NCBI RefSeq assembly: GCF_009936235.1
Contig: NZ_AP022314.1
Location: 1,240,001 to 1,304,000 of the forward strand
Source: Mycobacterium xenopi
Lineage (GTDB): Bacteria > Actinomycetota > Actinomycetes > Mycobacteriales > Mycobacteriaceae
DNA length: 64,000 bases
Direction: 5' to 3'
Below, in pieces: positions 25,432 to 33,316 of the stretch (the stretch's first letter is position 1; each line of letters opens with the position of its first letter). A program made the position numbers and the translations under genes. Below the pieces are notes generated by a model that was not told the DNA's origin, did no database searches, and saw only the letters and a list, made by a program, of their open reading frames with translations.

Positions 25432-27360
25432 ATGCGGTGGGTGACCTATCGAGACGACGGTGGCGAGCGCACGGGCGTGCTCTCCGGCGAGGAGGTCCAC
25501 GCGATGCCGCCGGGCGTAACACTGCTCGACCTGATCGAGCGCGGCGCCGACGGGCTGCGTGTGGCCGGCGAGGAGGCGCTGCGCAGGCCGGCCACGGTGC
25601 GTCTCGACGAGGTGTCGCTCGCCGCGCCGATTCCCCGCCCGCCGTCGATTCGCGACTGTTTGTGCTTTTTGGACCACATGCGCAATTGCCAGCAGGCAGC
25701 CGGCGGCGGCCGGGTGCTCAAAGACGTCTGGTACCGGATCCCGGCGTTCTACTTCGCTTGTCCCGCAACTGTTCTCGGTCCATACGACGACGCACCGATT
25801 GCCCCGGGAAGCGCTTGGCAGGACTTCGAATTGGAGATCGGCGCAGTCATCGGAACAACTGGCAAGGATCTGTCTGTCGAGCAAGCCGAAGACGCGATCA
25901 TCGGCTACCTGATCTTCAACGACTGGTCCGCGCGGGACCTGCAGCGACTGGAAGGCCAGCTGGGAATCGGCCAGGCCAAGGGCAAAGACGCCGGGGTGAC
26001 GCTCGGGCCGTATCTGGTCACACCCGACGAACTCGAACCGTACCGCCGCAACGGCAAACTGAGCCTCGAGGTGACCGCGTTGGTCAACGACACCGTGATC
26101 GGCTCCGGGTCGACCGGCACGATGGACTGGACTTTCGGTGAAGTCATCTCCTATGCGTCGCGCGGGGTGACGCTGGTTCCAGGCGACGTGTTCGGTTCCG
26201 GCACCGTGCCCACCTGCACGCTCGTCGAGCACCTCACCGACCGGGAGACCTTCCCGGGCTGGCTGCACGACGGCGACGTGGTCAGCCTGCGGGTCCAAGG
26301 GCTCGGGGAGACACGCCAAACGGTGCGCGCCACAGCCTCGCCGCAACGGTTGGCGGCGCGACCCAACCCGGATGTCAAGCCGGACAAGCCGCGCGTGAAC
26401 CGGGCACCGGCAAAGGTTCCGTACACCCGTGGGCTGCACGAGGTTGCCGACCGGGTGTGGGCGTGGACCCTGCCGGACGGGGGATACGGCTGGAGCAACG
26501 CCGGCCTGGTCGCCGGCGACGGCGCGTCGCTGCTCGTCGACACGCTGTTCGACCTGCCGCTGACCCGCGAAATGCTCTCCGCGATGCGGCTCGTCACCGA
26601 CCACGCGCCCATCACCGACGCCCTGATCACTCATTCCAACGGTGACCACACCCACGGCAACCAGCTGCTGGACGCATCGGTGCGCATCATTGCGGCCAAA
26701 GGCACCGCCGAGGAGATTGCCCACGGCGTGGCGCCGGAGATGCTGGCCATGATCCAGACCGCGGATCTCGGCCCGGTCGCGACCCGCTATGTGCGAGATC
26801 GGTTCGGGCCCTTCGATTTTAGTGGGATCACGGTGCGCAACGCCGACCAGACCTTCGACGACGAGCTCACCATCGAGGTCGGCGGCCGGCCCGTGCGGCT
26901 GCTGAATCTCGGACCCGCCCACACCGCCGCCGACAGCGTCGTGCACGTGCCCGACGCCGGCGTGTTGTTTGCCGGTGATCTGTTGTTCATCGGGTGCACG
27001 CCGATCGTGTGGGCTGGGCCGATCGCCAACTGGATCGCGGCCTGTGACGCGATGCTCGCGCTGGATGCACCCACCGTGGTACCCGGACACGGACCGGTGA
27101 CCGATCCGGATGGGGTCCGTGCGGTCCGCGGGTATTTCGTGCACGTCGCCGACGCCGCAGAGGCCGCCTACCGCAAGGGTCTGTCGTTCGTCGAGGCCGC
27201 CGAGACCATCGACCTCGGCGAGTACGCGACGTGGCTGGACGCCGAACGTGTCGTCGCCAACGTCTATCGGCGCTACCGCGAGCTCGACCCCGACACCCCC
27301 CACCTAGAGCCGACGGCGTTGCTGGTCTTGCAGGCCGAGTGGTTGGCCAAGCACGGCTAG
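25432..27360 (+). CDS. FAH-family / metallo-beta-lactamase-fold hydrolase fusion (Rv0939-like)
   Basis: A 642-residue bifunctional protein. Residues 1-300 are a fumarylacetoacetate hydrolase-family domain (hydrolase/decarboxylase of 2-oxo-acids), with FELEIGAVIG, YLIFNDWSARDLQ and GDVFGSGTVPTCTL. From about residue 330 a metallo-beta-lactamase fold follows, with the zinc motif SNGDHTHGNQLL, then GPAHTAADSVV, FAGDLLFIG and VPGHGPVTD. M. tuberculosis Rv0939 has the same architecture. Its start lies 6 bp after the ligD stop. Its stop overlaps the convergent F420 oxidoreductase stop (shared CTAG at 27357-27360). The substrate is unknown; an aromatic or steroid ring-cleavage product is a reasonable guess. 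Confidence 0.88.
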   Translation: MRWVTYRDDGGERTGVLSGEEVHAMPPGVTLLDLIERGADGLRVAGEEALRRPATVRLDEVSLAAPIPRPPSIRDCLCFLDHMRNCQQAAGGGRVLKDVWYRIPAFYFACPATVLGPYDDAPIAPGSAWQDFELEIGAVIGTTGKDLSVEQAEDAIIGYLIFNDWSARDLQRLEGQLGIGQAKGKDAGVTLGPYLVTPDELEPYRRNGKLSLEVTALVNDTVIGSGSTGTMDWTFGEVISYASRGVTLVPGDVFGSGTVPTCTLVEHLTDRETFPGWLHDGDVVSLRVQGLGETRQTVRATASPQRLAARPNPDVKPDKPRVNRAPAKVPYTRGLHEVADRVWAWTLPDGGYGWSNAGLVAGDGASLLVDTLFDLPLTREMLSAMRLVTDHAPITDALITHSNGDHTHGNQLLDASVRIIAAKGTAEEIAHGVAPEMLAMIQTADLGPVATRYVRDRFGPFDFSGITVRNADQTFDDELTIEVGGRPVRLLNLGPAHTAADSVVHVPDAGVLFAGDLLFIGCTPIVWAGPIANWIAACDAMLALDAPTVVPGHGPVTDPDGVRAVRGYFVHVADAAEAAYRKGLSFVEAAETIDLGEYATWLDAERVVANVYRRYRELDPDTPHLEPTALLVLQAEWLAKHG

Positions 27361-28223
27361 ACCTTCGTGATCACCTTCTCGGCGAACGTCTCCAGGTTGC
27401 GAATCTTGGCGTCGAGCGGCTCGGTGTCGGGTCCCTTGGCGTAGGGTGCGCGAAAACCCACGATCACGTCGGTGACACCCTTGTCCTCCAGTCGTTTAAC
27501 GCCGTCAACGGTAAAGCCTTCGGGGGAAATCACATGGATTTCGAACGGGCCGGTCTTCCCCTCCTCGTCGCGGAACCGCTTGAGCCGCGCGAGCAGCCGG
27601 TCAAGGTCGTCCGGCCCGCCGCCCCCGTGCATCCATCCATCGGCGCGGGCCGCGCGGCGCAGCGCGGCATCGGCATGGCCCCCGACCAAGATCGGGATCG
27701 GCTTAGTTGGTGCCGGGGTCATCTTTGCCTTGGGAATGTCGTAGAACTCGCCGTGGAACTCGAAGTAGTCGCCGGTGGTAAGCCCTCGAACGATTTCGAT
27801 GCATTCGTCAATTCGCCTGCCGCGCTTAGCGAATGGCACGCCCATCAGCTCGTAATCCTCAGGCCAGGGGCTGGTGCCGACGCCCAGGCCAACCCGGTCG
27901 CCGATCAAGGCCGCCAGTGAACCGGCCTGCTTGGCCACCAGTGCCGGCGGTCGGACGGGCAGTTTGAGGACGAAGAAGTTGAACCTCAGCGTAATCGTCA
28001 CCGCGCCCAACGCGGCCGCCAAGACGAACGCCTCGATGAACGGTTTGCCGTCGAGAAATTCCCGGCTGCCGTCGGGAGTGTATGGATACTTCGCGTCGGA
28101 CTCTAAGGGGTAGGCGAGGCTGTCGGGAATGGTCATGGCGGTATATCCGGCCGCTTCGGCCGCCTTGGCCAACGGGATGTAGAACGCCGGGTCGGTCATG
28201 GCCTCCGCGTAGCTGAACCGCAC
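27357..28223 (-). CDS. LLM-class F420-dependent oxidoreductase (Rv0940c-like)
   Basis: A 288-residue luciferase-like monooxygenase-family enzyme. Visible motifs are MRFSYAEAMTDPAFYIPLA, YTAMTIPDSLAYP, IGDRVGLGVGTSPWPEDYEL and PIPILVGGHADAALRRAAR, typical of TIGR03619-type F420 enzymes. The start is GTG at 28223. It corresponds to M. tuberculosis Rv0940c. It is downstream of the monooxygenase gene (111-bp gap) on the same strand and convergent with the FAH/MBL fusion. Confidence 0.87.
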   Translation of the reverse strand: MRFSYAEAMTDPAFYIPLAKAAEAAGYTAMTIPDSLAYPLESDAKYPYTPDGSREFLDGKPFIEAFVLAAALGAVTITLRFNFFVLKLPVRPPALVAKQAGSLAALIGDRVGLGVGTSPWPEDYELMGVPFAKRGRRIDECIEIVRGLTTGDYFEFHGEFYDIPKAKMTPAPTKPIPILVGGHADAALRRAARADGWMHGGGGPDDLDRLLARLKRFRDEEGKTGPFEIHVISPEGFTVDGVKRLEDKGVTDVIVGFRAPYAKGPDTEPLDAKIRNLETFAEKVITKV

Positions 28224-28334
28224 ACCGCCTCCTGGACTCGGATGGAAAAACCCGGGCGCCCAAATACTAAGCGCGACGTCAAGGCGCTTCGCGCAGGTTT
28301 CAACGCTGGTCCATGCGATAGCGCACGCCTCGCA

Positions 28335-29570
28335 TCAGCGCGGTGCGCTTGCGAACGGCGGCATGCCCACGCCGACGATGGTGTGGGTGTGCTGCGGTGT
28401 TTCTTCAACGATGCGCGCGGGCGCGCTGCGCTCGCCGACAGCCAGTGTGACCGTCCGTGTCCGCTGGAGAAGATCCGTCGGCAAGTTATCGAAAAGAGTG
28501 CCTTGCCAATGGAATTGGCCGTCGATCGGGTCGACATAGCCGGTCAGTCGGACCCGCACCGGCCGGTCGGTGTCGGCAATCCTGAGGGTGGCCGGGCCGT
28601 CGTAGGCATGGTCGTTCAGGTCGATACTCGACGACAGGTCAAATGCCGACGCCACCGGCGGCCACCCCGGACACCGCAGATATACCCGCTCGTTGAACAC
28701 CTGCTGGCTGCTGCGGCGCACCTCGATGCGGGCGCTGTCCCGCCGAGCCATCAATCGCAGGCAGTCGATGATGTGGCGCTCCTGCGCTTGGTAATCGGGC
28801 CCGGTGATTAGGAAATAGTTGGGGAAGCCGTGCACGGCCACACCAAGGTAAGGCTCCATGCCGTCGTGCCAAGCCTGCCGAAGGGTGATTCCGCGAGTGC
28901 CGACCAACGAGTCGTCGCGAACGTGATCGGCGATGCGAAAACCGGTGCCGTAGATGATCGCGTCGACGTCATGGTGCTCCCCGTCGCACGTGCGGATGCC
29001 GTTGGGGGTCACGGCGTCGATGGGGGCACCCACCAGTTCGGGCCGCCGCTTCGGCGCGGCTTGCTGCACTGGCCATGCGTGGCGGCGCACCCAGCGTTTG
29101 GTGCGCGTAGCCGGTCCGGGCAGCATGGGGACGAACCGGCGGGGCGAATACGCGAACACCGCGACTGATGCCGCCGATGCAACCAGCCGCTCGATTTCCC
29201 GGCCGCCGGTGCTGTCTGCGCCTATCACCGCGACGCGTTTGCCGGCTGGATCGAAATCACGGCTCGGCGTCGCCGAGTGAAACCACATACCCCGAAAGTC
29301 GTGCTGTCCCTGAAGCTTTGGGATCCACGGGACGAACAGCCGACTGTCGGTGGCAATTGCCACGCGGCCACGGCAGGTCTGGCCGCCGCTGGTGGTCAGC
29401 GTCCAGGTGTCGGTGTCGTCGTCGAAAACGGCGGTAAGGACACGATCTTGCAGAACAAAACAGGTGAGGCCTGCCTCCGTGAGTGCTGTTCGCGCGCACG
29501 CCGCTTCCGCACCGCCCCCGGCGACGACGACGTCGTGACGCGGCTCAGCGGTAGCGGCCGTTTTCGTCAC
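28335..29570 (-). CDS. Shortened flavin-containing monooxygenase (Rv0943c-like)
   Basis: A 411-residue FMO/Baeyer-Villiger-like flavoprotein. The N-terminal FAD site reads VVVAGGGAEAACARTALTEAG, a degenerate GxGxxG. The second Rossmann is VAVIGADSTGGREIERLV, and the ATG-like motif is IIYGTGFRIADHV. The segment between the FAD site and FDDDTDTWTL is far shorter than in normal FMOs, so part of the FAD domain is missing. The start is GTG at 29570, overlapping the AurF-like stop by 4 bp (GTGA). Function with a compact FAD domain is uncertain; it may rely on its coupled diiron partner. Confidence 0.8.
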   Translation of the reverse strand: MTKTAATAEPRHDVVVAGGGAEAACARTALTEAGLTCFVLQDRVLTAVFDDDTDTWTLTTSGGQTCRGRVAIATDSRLFVPWIPKLQGQHDFRGMWFHSATPSRDFDPAGKRVAVIGADSTGGREIERLVASAASVAVFAYSPRRFVPMLPGPATRTKRWVRRHAWPVQQAAPKRRPELVGAPIDAVTPNGIRTCDGEHHDVDAIIYGTGFRIADHVRDDSLVGTRGITLRQAWHDGMEPYLGVAVHGFPNYFLITGPDYQAQERHIIDCLRLMARRDSARIEVRRSSQQVFNERVYLRCPGWPPVASAFDLSSSIDLNDHAYDGPATLRIADTDRPVRVRLTGYVDPIDGQFHWQGTLFDNLPTDLLQRTRTVTLAVGERSAPARIVEETPQHTHTIVGVGMPPFASAPR

Positions 29571-30469
29571 AGAAATCCGCTGCGGGCCCACTGCCGGCGC
29601 GCGATCGGGCCCATCAACCCGACTTCGGTCAAAAACGCTGCCAGCGGGGCAAAGCCGGCTCGCTGAGTCTCGTGGCGGTGCGCGCTGTGGAGCGCGGTCA
29701 GACGCGCCTGGCGCACGTTTAAGCCGGCGCGAGCGTAAGGGATCGGATTGGTGAACAGGTAGCGGAAAAACAGGCCACCAAGCCCGTTGATGTTGGCCAT
29801 GAACCACTTGTTGAGCCTGGGCATTTCGGCCACCCGCTTGCGCAGGCCGTCGCGCGCGAACTGGATGTGACGAGCCTCTTCGGTCACGTGAATCCGCATC
29901 AGCCGCTGGACCATTGGCTGTAGCTCGGGATCGTCCATCATCTGCCGCTGCAGGGCGTCGAAGATTTCCTCGCCGATCAGTGCGGCCACCCACAGCATCG
30001 CGCCGCGGAACACTAACGGCAGCGCGTTGATGATGATCCGGTGATACAGCCGCGGACGTACCGGCTTGGCGCCGACCCGCTCGATGGCCTTGCCGAACAT
30101 CACCATGTGCCGGGTTTCGTCACCCAGTTCGGTCAGCGCATAGTGCGACTCGGACGCCGTCGGATCCTCATGCATGAGCCTGCGCAACAGGGCCTGGTTG
30201 AGGATGTTCTCGAACCAGATTCCCGCCGAGAGCGTGTTGACGAATTCCTGGCGGGACAGTTCGATCCGTTGCGCGCGGGTCATCTGATCCCACATCGGGG
30301 TGCCGTACAACGATACGGTCTTGGGCGGCAGGTAGAACTTGTCCGGGTCGAGCGGGGCGTCCCAGTCGATGTCGACGATCGGTGCGTAGGACTTCTTCAC
30401 CGACCCCTTCAGCAAGCGCTCCGAAAACTCTTCGCGACTGGGGCCGGTGGACTTCACCGGAGTGGTCAT
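29567..30469 (-). CDS. AurF-like diiron oxygenase
   Basis: A 300-residue all-helical protein of the AurF (p-aminobenzoate N-oxygenase) / ferritin-like diiron class. Metal-ligand motifs are WFENILNQ, LTELGDETRHMVMF, ALIGEEIFDAL and IHVTEEARHIQFARDGL (paired ExxH signatures). A strong AAGGAG ribosome site precedes the ATG at 30469. It is translationally coupled to the flavin monooxygenase downstream and has a recognisable promoter at 30502-30530. It may N-oxygenate or hydroxylate an unknown substrate. Confidence 0.87.
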   Translation of the reverse strand: MTTPVKSTGPSREEFSERLLKGSVKKSYAPIVDIDWDAPLDPDKFYLPPKTVSLYGTPMWDQMTRAQRIELSRQEFVNTLSAGIWFENILNQALLRRLMHEDPTASESHYALTELGDETRHMVMFGKAIERVGAKPVRPRLYHRIIINALPLVFRGAMLWVAALIGEEIFDALQRQMMDDPELQPMVQRLMRIHVTEEARHIQFARDGLRKRVAEMPRLNKWFMANINGLGGLFFRYLFTNPIPYARAGLNVRQARLTALHSAHRHETQRAGFAPLAAFLTEVGLMGPIARRQWARSGFL

Positions 30470-30501
30470 GGTGCCGCTCCTTCGTCGGTGTCGTGCCCTC
30501 G

Positions 30502-30542
30502 ACGGTAAAAAGCACCCATGAAGATGTCAATACCTATGGTAT
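30502..30542 (-). promoter_or_regulatory. Sigma-70-type promoter with adjoining palindromic operator
   Basis: On the minus strand a perfect -35 TTGACA (30525-30530) is followed after exactly 17 bp by TACCGT (30502-30507), about 33 bp upstream of the aurF-like ATG. Directly upstream, sharing one base with the -35 box, lies the palindrome ATACC-TAT-GGTAT (30530-30542), shaped like a small dimeric-regulator site. No regulator gene is adjacent. Confidence 0.65.
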
Positions 30543-30620
30543 CGGGTACTTCAGGTCTCGGCTACCGATGACGGCTGGCGGCGCGTAGAAGTTGTGTCGT
30601 GGCGGTGGGCAGGTGGTGGC

Positions 30621-30689
30621 AGCTGGCGCTGCGGCGAACCGGTCACGGACGACGACCCGTGGGGCTACGGCAACTCGCTGGAGTGGGCT
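30621..30689 (+). pseudogene. Fragment of cytochrome c oxidase subunit I (ctaD) 3' end
   Basis: Translating from 30621 gives [18 protein letters not shown] followed by SLEWA. This matches the well-conserved C-terminal region of actinobacterial CtaD ([20 protein letters not shown]). Similarity stops abruptly on both sides: Gly-rich non-homologous sequence before, and a stop (TGA) five codons after. It is a 23-codon scrap, not a gene, and has no ctaD context. Confidence 0.75.
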
Positions 30690-30894
30690 GTCACTGGATA
30701 CATCTGACTACATCTGACCAATTAGCTTGTGGTCGCTGGTGGTGACCAGGTTCTACACCATTTCACCGCGGGAGCGTCGGCGTGGCGGAAACGGCCTGCG
30801 CGGGTCAGGGTTTGGGTTGGCTCCGTTTCGATGGCCATGCGGCCGGATTACCCGCGACGGGCGCGCACCAACCCGCACTAAGCTGTGCTGGCAA

Positions 30895-31635
30895 ATGACC
30901 AGTCGGCATATCCACGTCATCGGCATCGGGGCCGGCGACCCCGGATACGTGACTGTCCAAGCCATCGAGGCGCTCAACGACACCCAGGTCTTCTTCGCAA
31001 TGGACAAGGGTGAGGCAAAGCGCGATCTCGTGGCATTGCGTCGTGAGATCTGCGCGCGGTTCATCCGGGAGCCGGGTTACCGATTCGTCGAACTGCCGGA
31101 CGCGCCGCGCGCGAAGGATGTCCGCTACCTCGAGTCGGTGTGCGACTGGCATGCGGCCCGGGCGCGGGTGTGGGCCAGCGCGATCGCCACCGAACTGGCC
31201 CCGGGAAACGTAGGGGCATTTTTGGCGTGGGGCGACCCGTCGCTGTATGACAGCACGCTGCGCATCCTCGCGGCGGTGGCCGCCGAAACCGACATCAGCT
31301 ATGACGTGATCCCCGGCATCACCGCCGTGCAGGCGCTGACCGCCCGGCATCGCATCCCCCTCAACGACGTCGGTGAGCCCGTCCTGATCACCACCGGCCG
31401 ACAGCTGCGTGCCCACGGGTTGTCCGGCTCGGCGGTGGTAATGCTCGACGCCGACTGCTCGTTTCGCGTCTGCCCGCCCGATACCCGGATTTGGTGGGGC
31501 GCCTATTTGGGCACCGACCACGAGCTGCTGGTGTCCGGCACGGTCGCCGAGGTGGGGGAGCAGATCGCGGCGCTACGCGCCGACGCCCGAGAGCGGCACG
31601 GCTGGATCATGGACACCTATCTAGTCCGCGCCTAG
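30895..31635 (+). CDS. cobF: Precorrin-6A synthase (deacetylating)
   Basis: A 246-residue SAM-dependent methyltransferase of the cobalamin pathway that methylates C1 of precorrin-5 with loss of acetate. The tetrapyrrole methylase motifs are HVIGIGAGDPGYVTVQAIEA at the start, GAFLAWGDPSLYDSTLRIL and YDVIPGITAVQALTARH. The ATG at 30895 begins the conserved motif. M. tuberculosis is known to lack cobF, so its presence marks a lineage outside, or ancestral to, that complex. Its stop overlaps the decarboxylase gene on the other strand. Confidence 0.93.
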   Translation: MTSRHIHVIGIGAGDPGYVTVQAIEALNDTQVFFAMDKGEAKRDLVALRREICARFIREPGYRFVELPDAPRAKDVRYLESVCDWHAARARVWASAIATELAPGNVGAFLAWGDPSLYDSTLRILAAVAAETDISYDVIPGITAVQALTARHRIPLNDVGEPVLITTGRQLRAHGLSGSAVVMLDADCSFRVCPPDTRIWWGAYLGTDHELLVSGTVAEVGEQIAALRADARERHGWIMDTYLVRA

Positions 31636-32278
31636 TGCGCGTCGCCGCCGAGTGATTCAAGCGCGCGGTAGGCCCGCCACGCCTTGGCGATACCGATTCG
31701 GCGACCAGCAAAAGCACCGCGCGGACCTGGGCCATGCCGGCGCCGTGACCCAGTGCCAGATCGACGTGCAGGGCAAACGACTCGTCCAGTGTCCCGTTGA
31801 GAACGTCAGTGGCGATGGTGCACAAAGCCCGCTCGCGGACCGTCAGATCCGGTCGCCCCCACCTGTCGGCGTACTGCCGCTGGACGAAGCCGGCGAATTG
31901 GGCGTCGAGGCCGTCGATTCGGTGCAGTGTCGTCGCGTCCACCTCAAGACGATCAGCGCGCTGCGGATCAGGCGCGTCGGCGCCATCGATCTCAGCGAGC
32001 GCAATCAGTGCCTCAGCCGCGGTCGGGTATCCGACATACGGCGCGAGGTGGTGTACCGCTTCGCGGATCGAAGCGACGGAAACACCTTGGGACCGAGCCA
32101 TTTCGACGTGGGTTTTGAGCGCAAAGCCGAGGCTGCGGGCGCACAGGTCGGCGGCCACGAAGACAAACACCTTCTCCCGCATCGTCAGATTGGCGATGCC
32201 CCAGGCGTGCTGGCCCACCTCGATCGCCATCTGCGCAAAGTCTGCGTATAACGCGGCCACCGTGTCCTGGTTGGTCAA
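31632..32278 (-). pseudogene. Two-domain carboxymuconolactone decarboxylase-family gene, frameshifted near its end
   Basis: Two tandem CMD/AhpD-like helical repeats are visible: LTMREKVFVFVAADLCARSLGF and LTVRERALCTIATDVLNGTL, each followed by a His-bearing helix. The start is a TTG at 32278 that overlaps the stop of the SDR fragment. Near 31695 the frame breaks. Restoring one base there (GAATTC for GAATC) gives LVAEFGIAKAWRAYRALES and a TAG at 31632, a normal family ending, whereas the uncorrected frame runs on with Arg-rich residues. The total length, 647 bp, is one base short of a whole number of codons. A sequencing indel is possible. Confidence 0.65.
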
Positions 32279-32550
32279 TTTCGTCGCAGTACTCGCCGGT
32301 TGCGGGGCCGCCGAGCCGTAAGCGCTCGCAGCACGGTGCGCGCGACCACATCGGGATGGCTGCCGTTGCGTTCCCGGGCAAGTGCGTTGCGCGTCATCGA
32401 CCGATACGTGGTGGCGTAGAGCTGGCGATCGGTGTCGGTCATCTGTTGCAGCACCCGCTCGGCGTCGGCTTCGACCTTGCCGACCGCGTCGGTACGGATG
32501 GACGCCGGTTCGATCAGGATGACGTGAATACCCCCGGGCCACAGCTCGCC
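32275..32550 (-). pseudogene. C-terminal remnant of a short-chain dehydrogenase
   Basis: The minus strand encodes ELWPGGIHVILIEPASIRT, then DTDRQLYATTYRSM and HPDVVARTVLRALTARRPR, the C-terminal third of an SDR (the GIHV.LIEPG region onward). The N-terminal two thirds with TGxxxGxG and YxxxK are absent. Upstream of about 32550 the sequence switches to an unrelated gene on the other strand. Confidence 0.7.
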
Positions 32551-32823
32551 CGCGAAACTTTCCTCAACTCCTCGTTCGACCTGTTCCGGAAATCCTTGCA
32601 GCACACCATGACCAGAGGCGTCGACTTGGACACCTATCTTGAGATCAATCTCGTCGGATCGCCCGATCAGGTGTGCGACAAAGTCGCGGCATACCAGCGG
32701 GCCGGCGTTGACCATCTCGCCGCGCTGTTGTTCGTCGGCAATACCGTCAGCGAAATGCGCGAGCAGATGCGGTTGTTCGCGCGCCATGTGGTGCCCAATT
32801 TTCCCGCCCACCCGAGGCGCTAG
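32550..32823 (+). pseudogene. C-terminal remnant of a luciferase-like monooxygenase
   Basis: The plus strand encodes RETFLNSSFDLFRKSLQ, then INLVGSPDQVCDKVAAYQRA and GVDHLAALLFVGNTVSEM, ending at a TAG. This is the C-terminal part of an LLM-family TIM barrel; the rest is missing. It abuts the SDR remnant tail to tail at about 32550, as expected after a deletion that removed both N-terminal halves. Confidence 0.7.
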
Positions 32824-32898
32824 CGGCCGCCTTCATCTGCCCGGCTCGTTGCTCGACCCGTATCATCCCCGGACGTTTGCGTGGCAGGATCTGAACCC

Positions 32899-33300
32899 AT
32901 GGGGCTCTTTGTTCTGCGCGCGGCACTGACCGGTTTCGCGCTGTGGGTGGTCACTTTGATCGTGCCCGGGATGAGCTTTGTCGGCGGAGATACCCGGCTG
33001 CAGCGGGTCGGCATCATCTTCGTCGTCGCGGTGATCTTCGGGCTGGTCAACGCGTTCGTCAAACCGATCGTGCAGATCCTGTCGATCCCGCTTTACATCC
33101 TCACCCTGGGCCTGTTTCACATCGTCGTCAACGCGTTGATGCTCTGGATCACGGCGTGGATCACCCGCCACACCACGCACTGGGGGCTGCACATCGACCA
33201 CTTCTGGTGGACAGCGATCTGGGCGGCCATCGTGTTGTCGATCGTGAGCTGGGTGCTGTCGCTGGCGGTTCGCGACGTTAGCCGCGCCACCCGCGGGTGA
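32899..33300 (+). CDS. Small four-helix membrane protein, phage holin superfamily IV-like
   Basis: A 133-residue integral membrane protein with four hydrophobic helices (LFVLRAALTGFALWVVTLIV; IIFVVAVIFGLVNAFVKPIV; LYILTLGLFHIVVNALMLWI; AIWAAIVLSIVSWVLSLAV). The FGLVNAFVKPIVQILSIPL stretch is typical of the PF04020 family, called phage-holin-like but widespread in chromosomes. The ATG at 32899 is preferred over an upstream in-frame start because the hydrophobic helix begins there. No phage genes are nearby. Function unknown. Confidence 0.82.
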   Translation: MGLFVLRAALTGFALWVVTLIVPGMSFVGGDTRLQRVGIIFVVAVIFGLVNAFVKPIVQILSIPLYILTLGLFHIVVNALMLWITAWITRHTTHWGLHIDHFWWTAIWAAIVLSIVSWVLSLAVRDVSRATRG

Positions 33301-33316
33301 CCGGCACACTGAACAG

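Larger units (their letters stand above)
30470..30894. other. 425-bp gap: promoter/operator, ctaD scrap, short direct repeat
   Basis: From left to right the gap holds the aurF-like promoter and adjoining palindrome (30502-30542), a 69-bp fragment of a cytochrome c oxidase subunit I gene (30621-30689), and a tandem 10-bp repeat TACATCTGAC (30699-30718). The remaining 170 bp before cobF show nothing I can assign. No cobalamin riboswitch box is visible upstream of cobF. Confidence 0.7.

Noticed and set aside
25036..27303. 755-codon open frame on the minus strand across ligD and the FAH/MBL fusion
   Set aside because: Antisense shadow of two strongly conserved genes; composition is Arg/His/Gly-rich with no domain motifs. 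Such frames are routine in GC-rich DNA.
30690..30894. Cobalamin riboswitch upstream of cobF
   Set aside because: No B12-box-like sequence or plausible multi-stem fold was seen in the available leader.
32899..33300. Prophage remnant (holin-like gene)
   Set aside because: The PF04020 family is widespread in chromosomes; no other phage genes or attachment sites are nearby.
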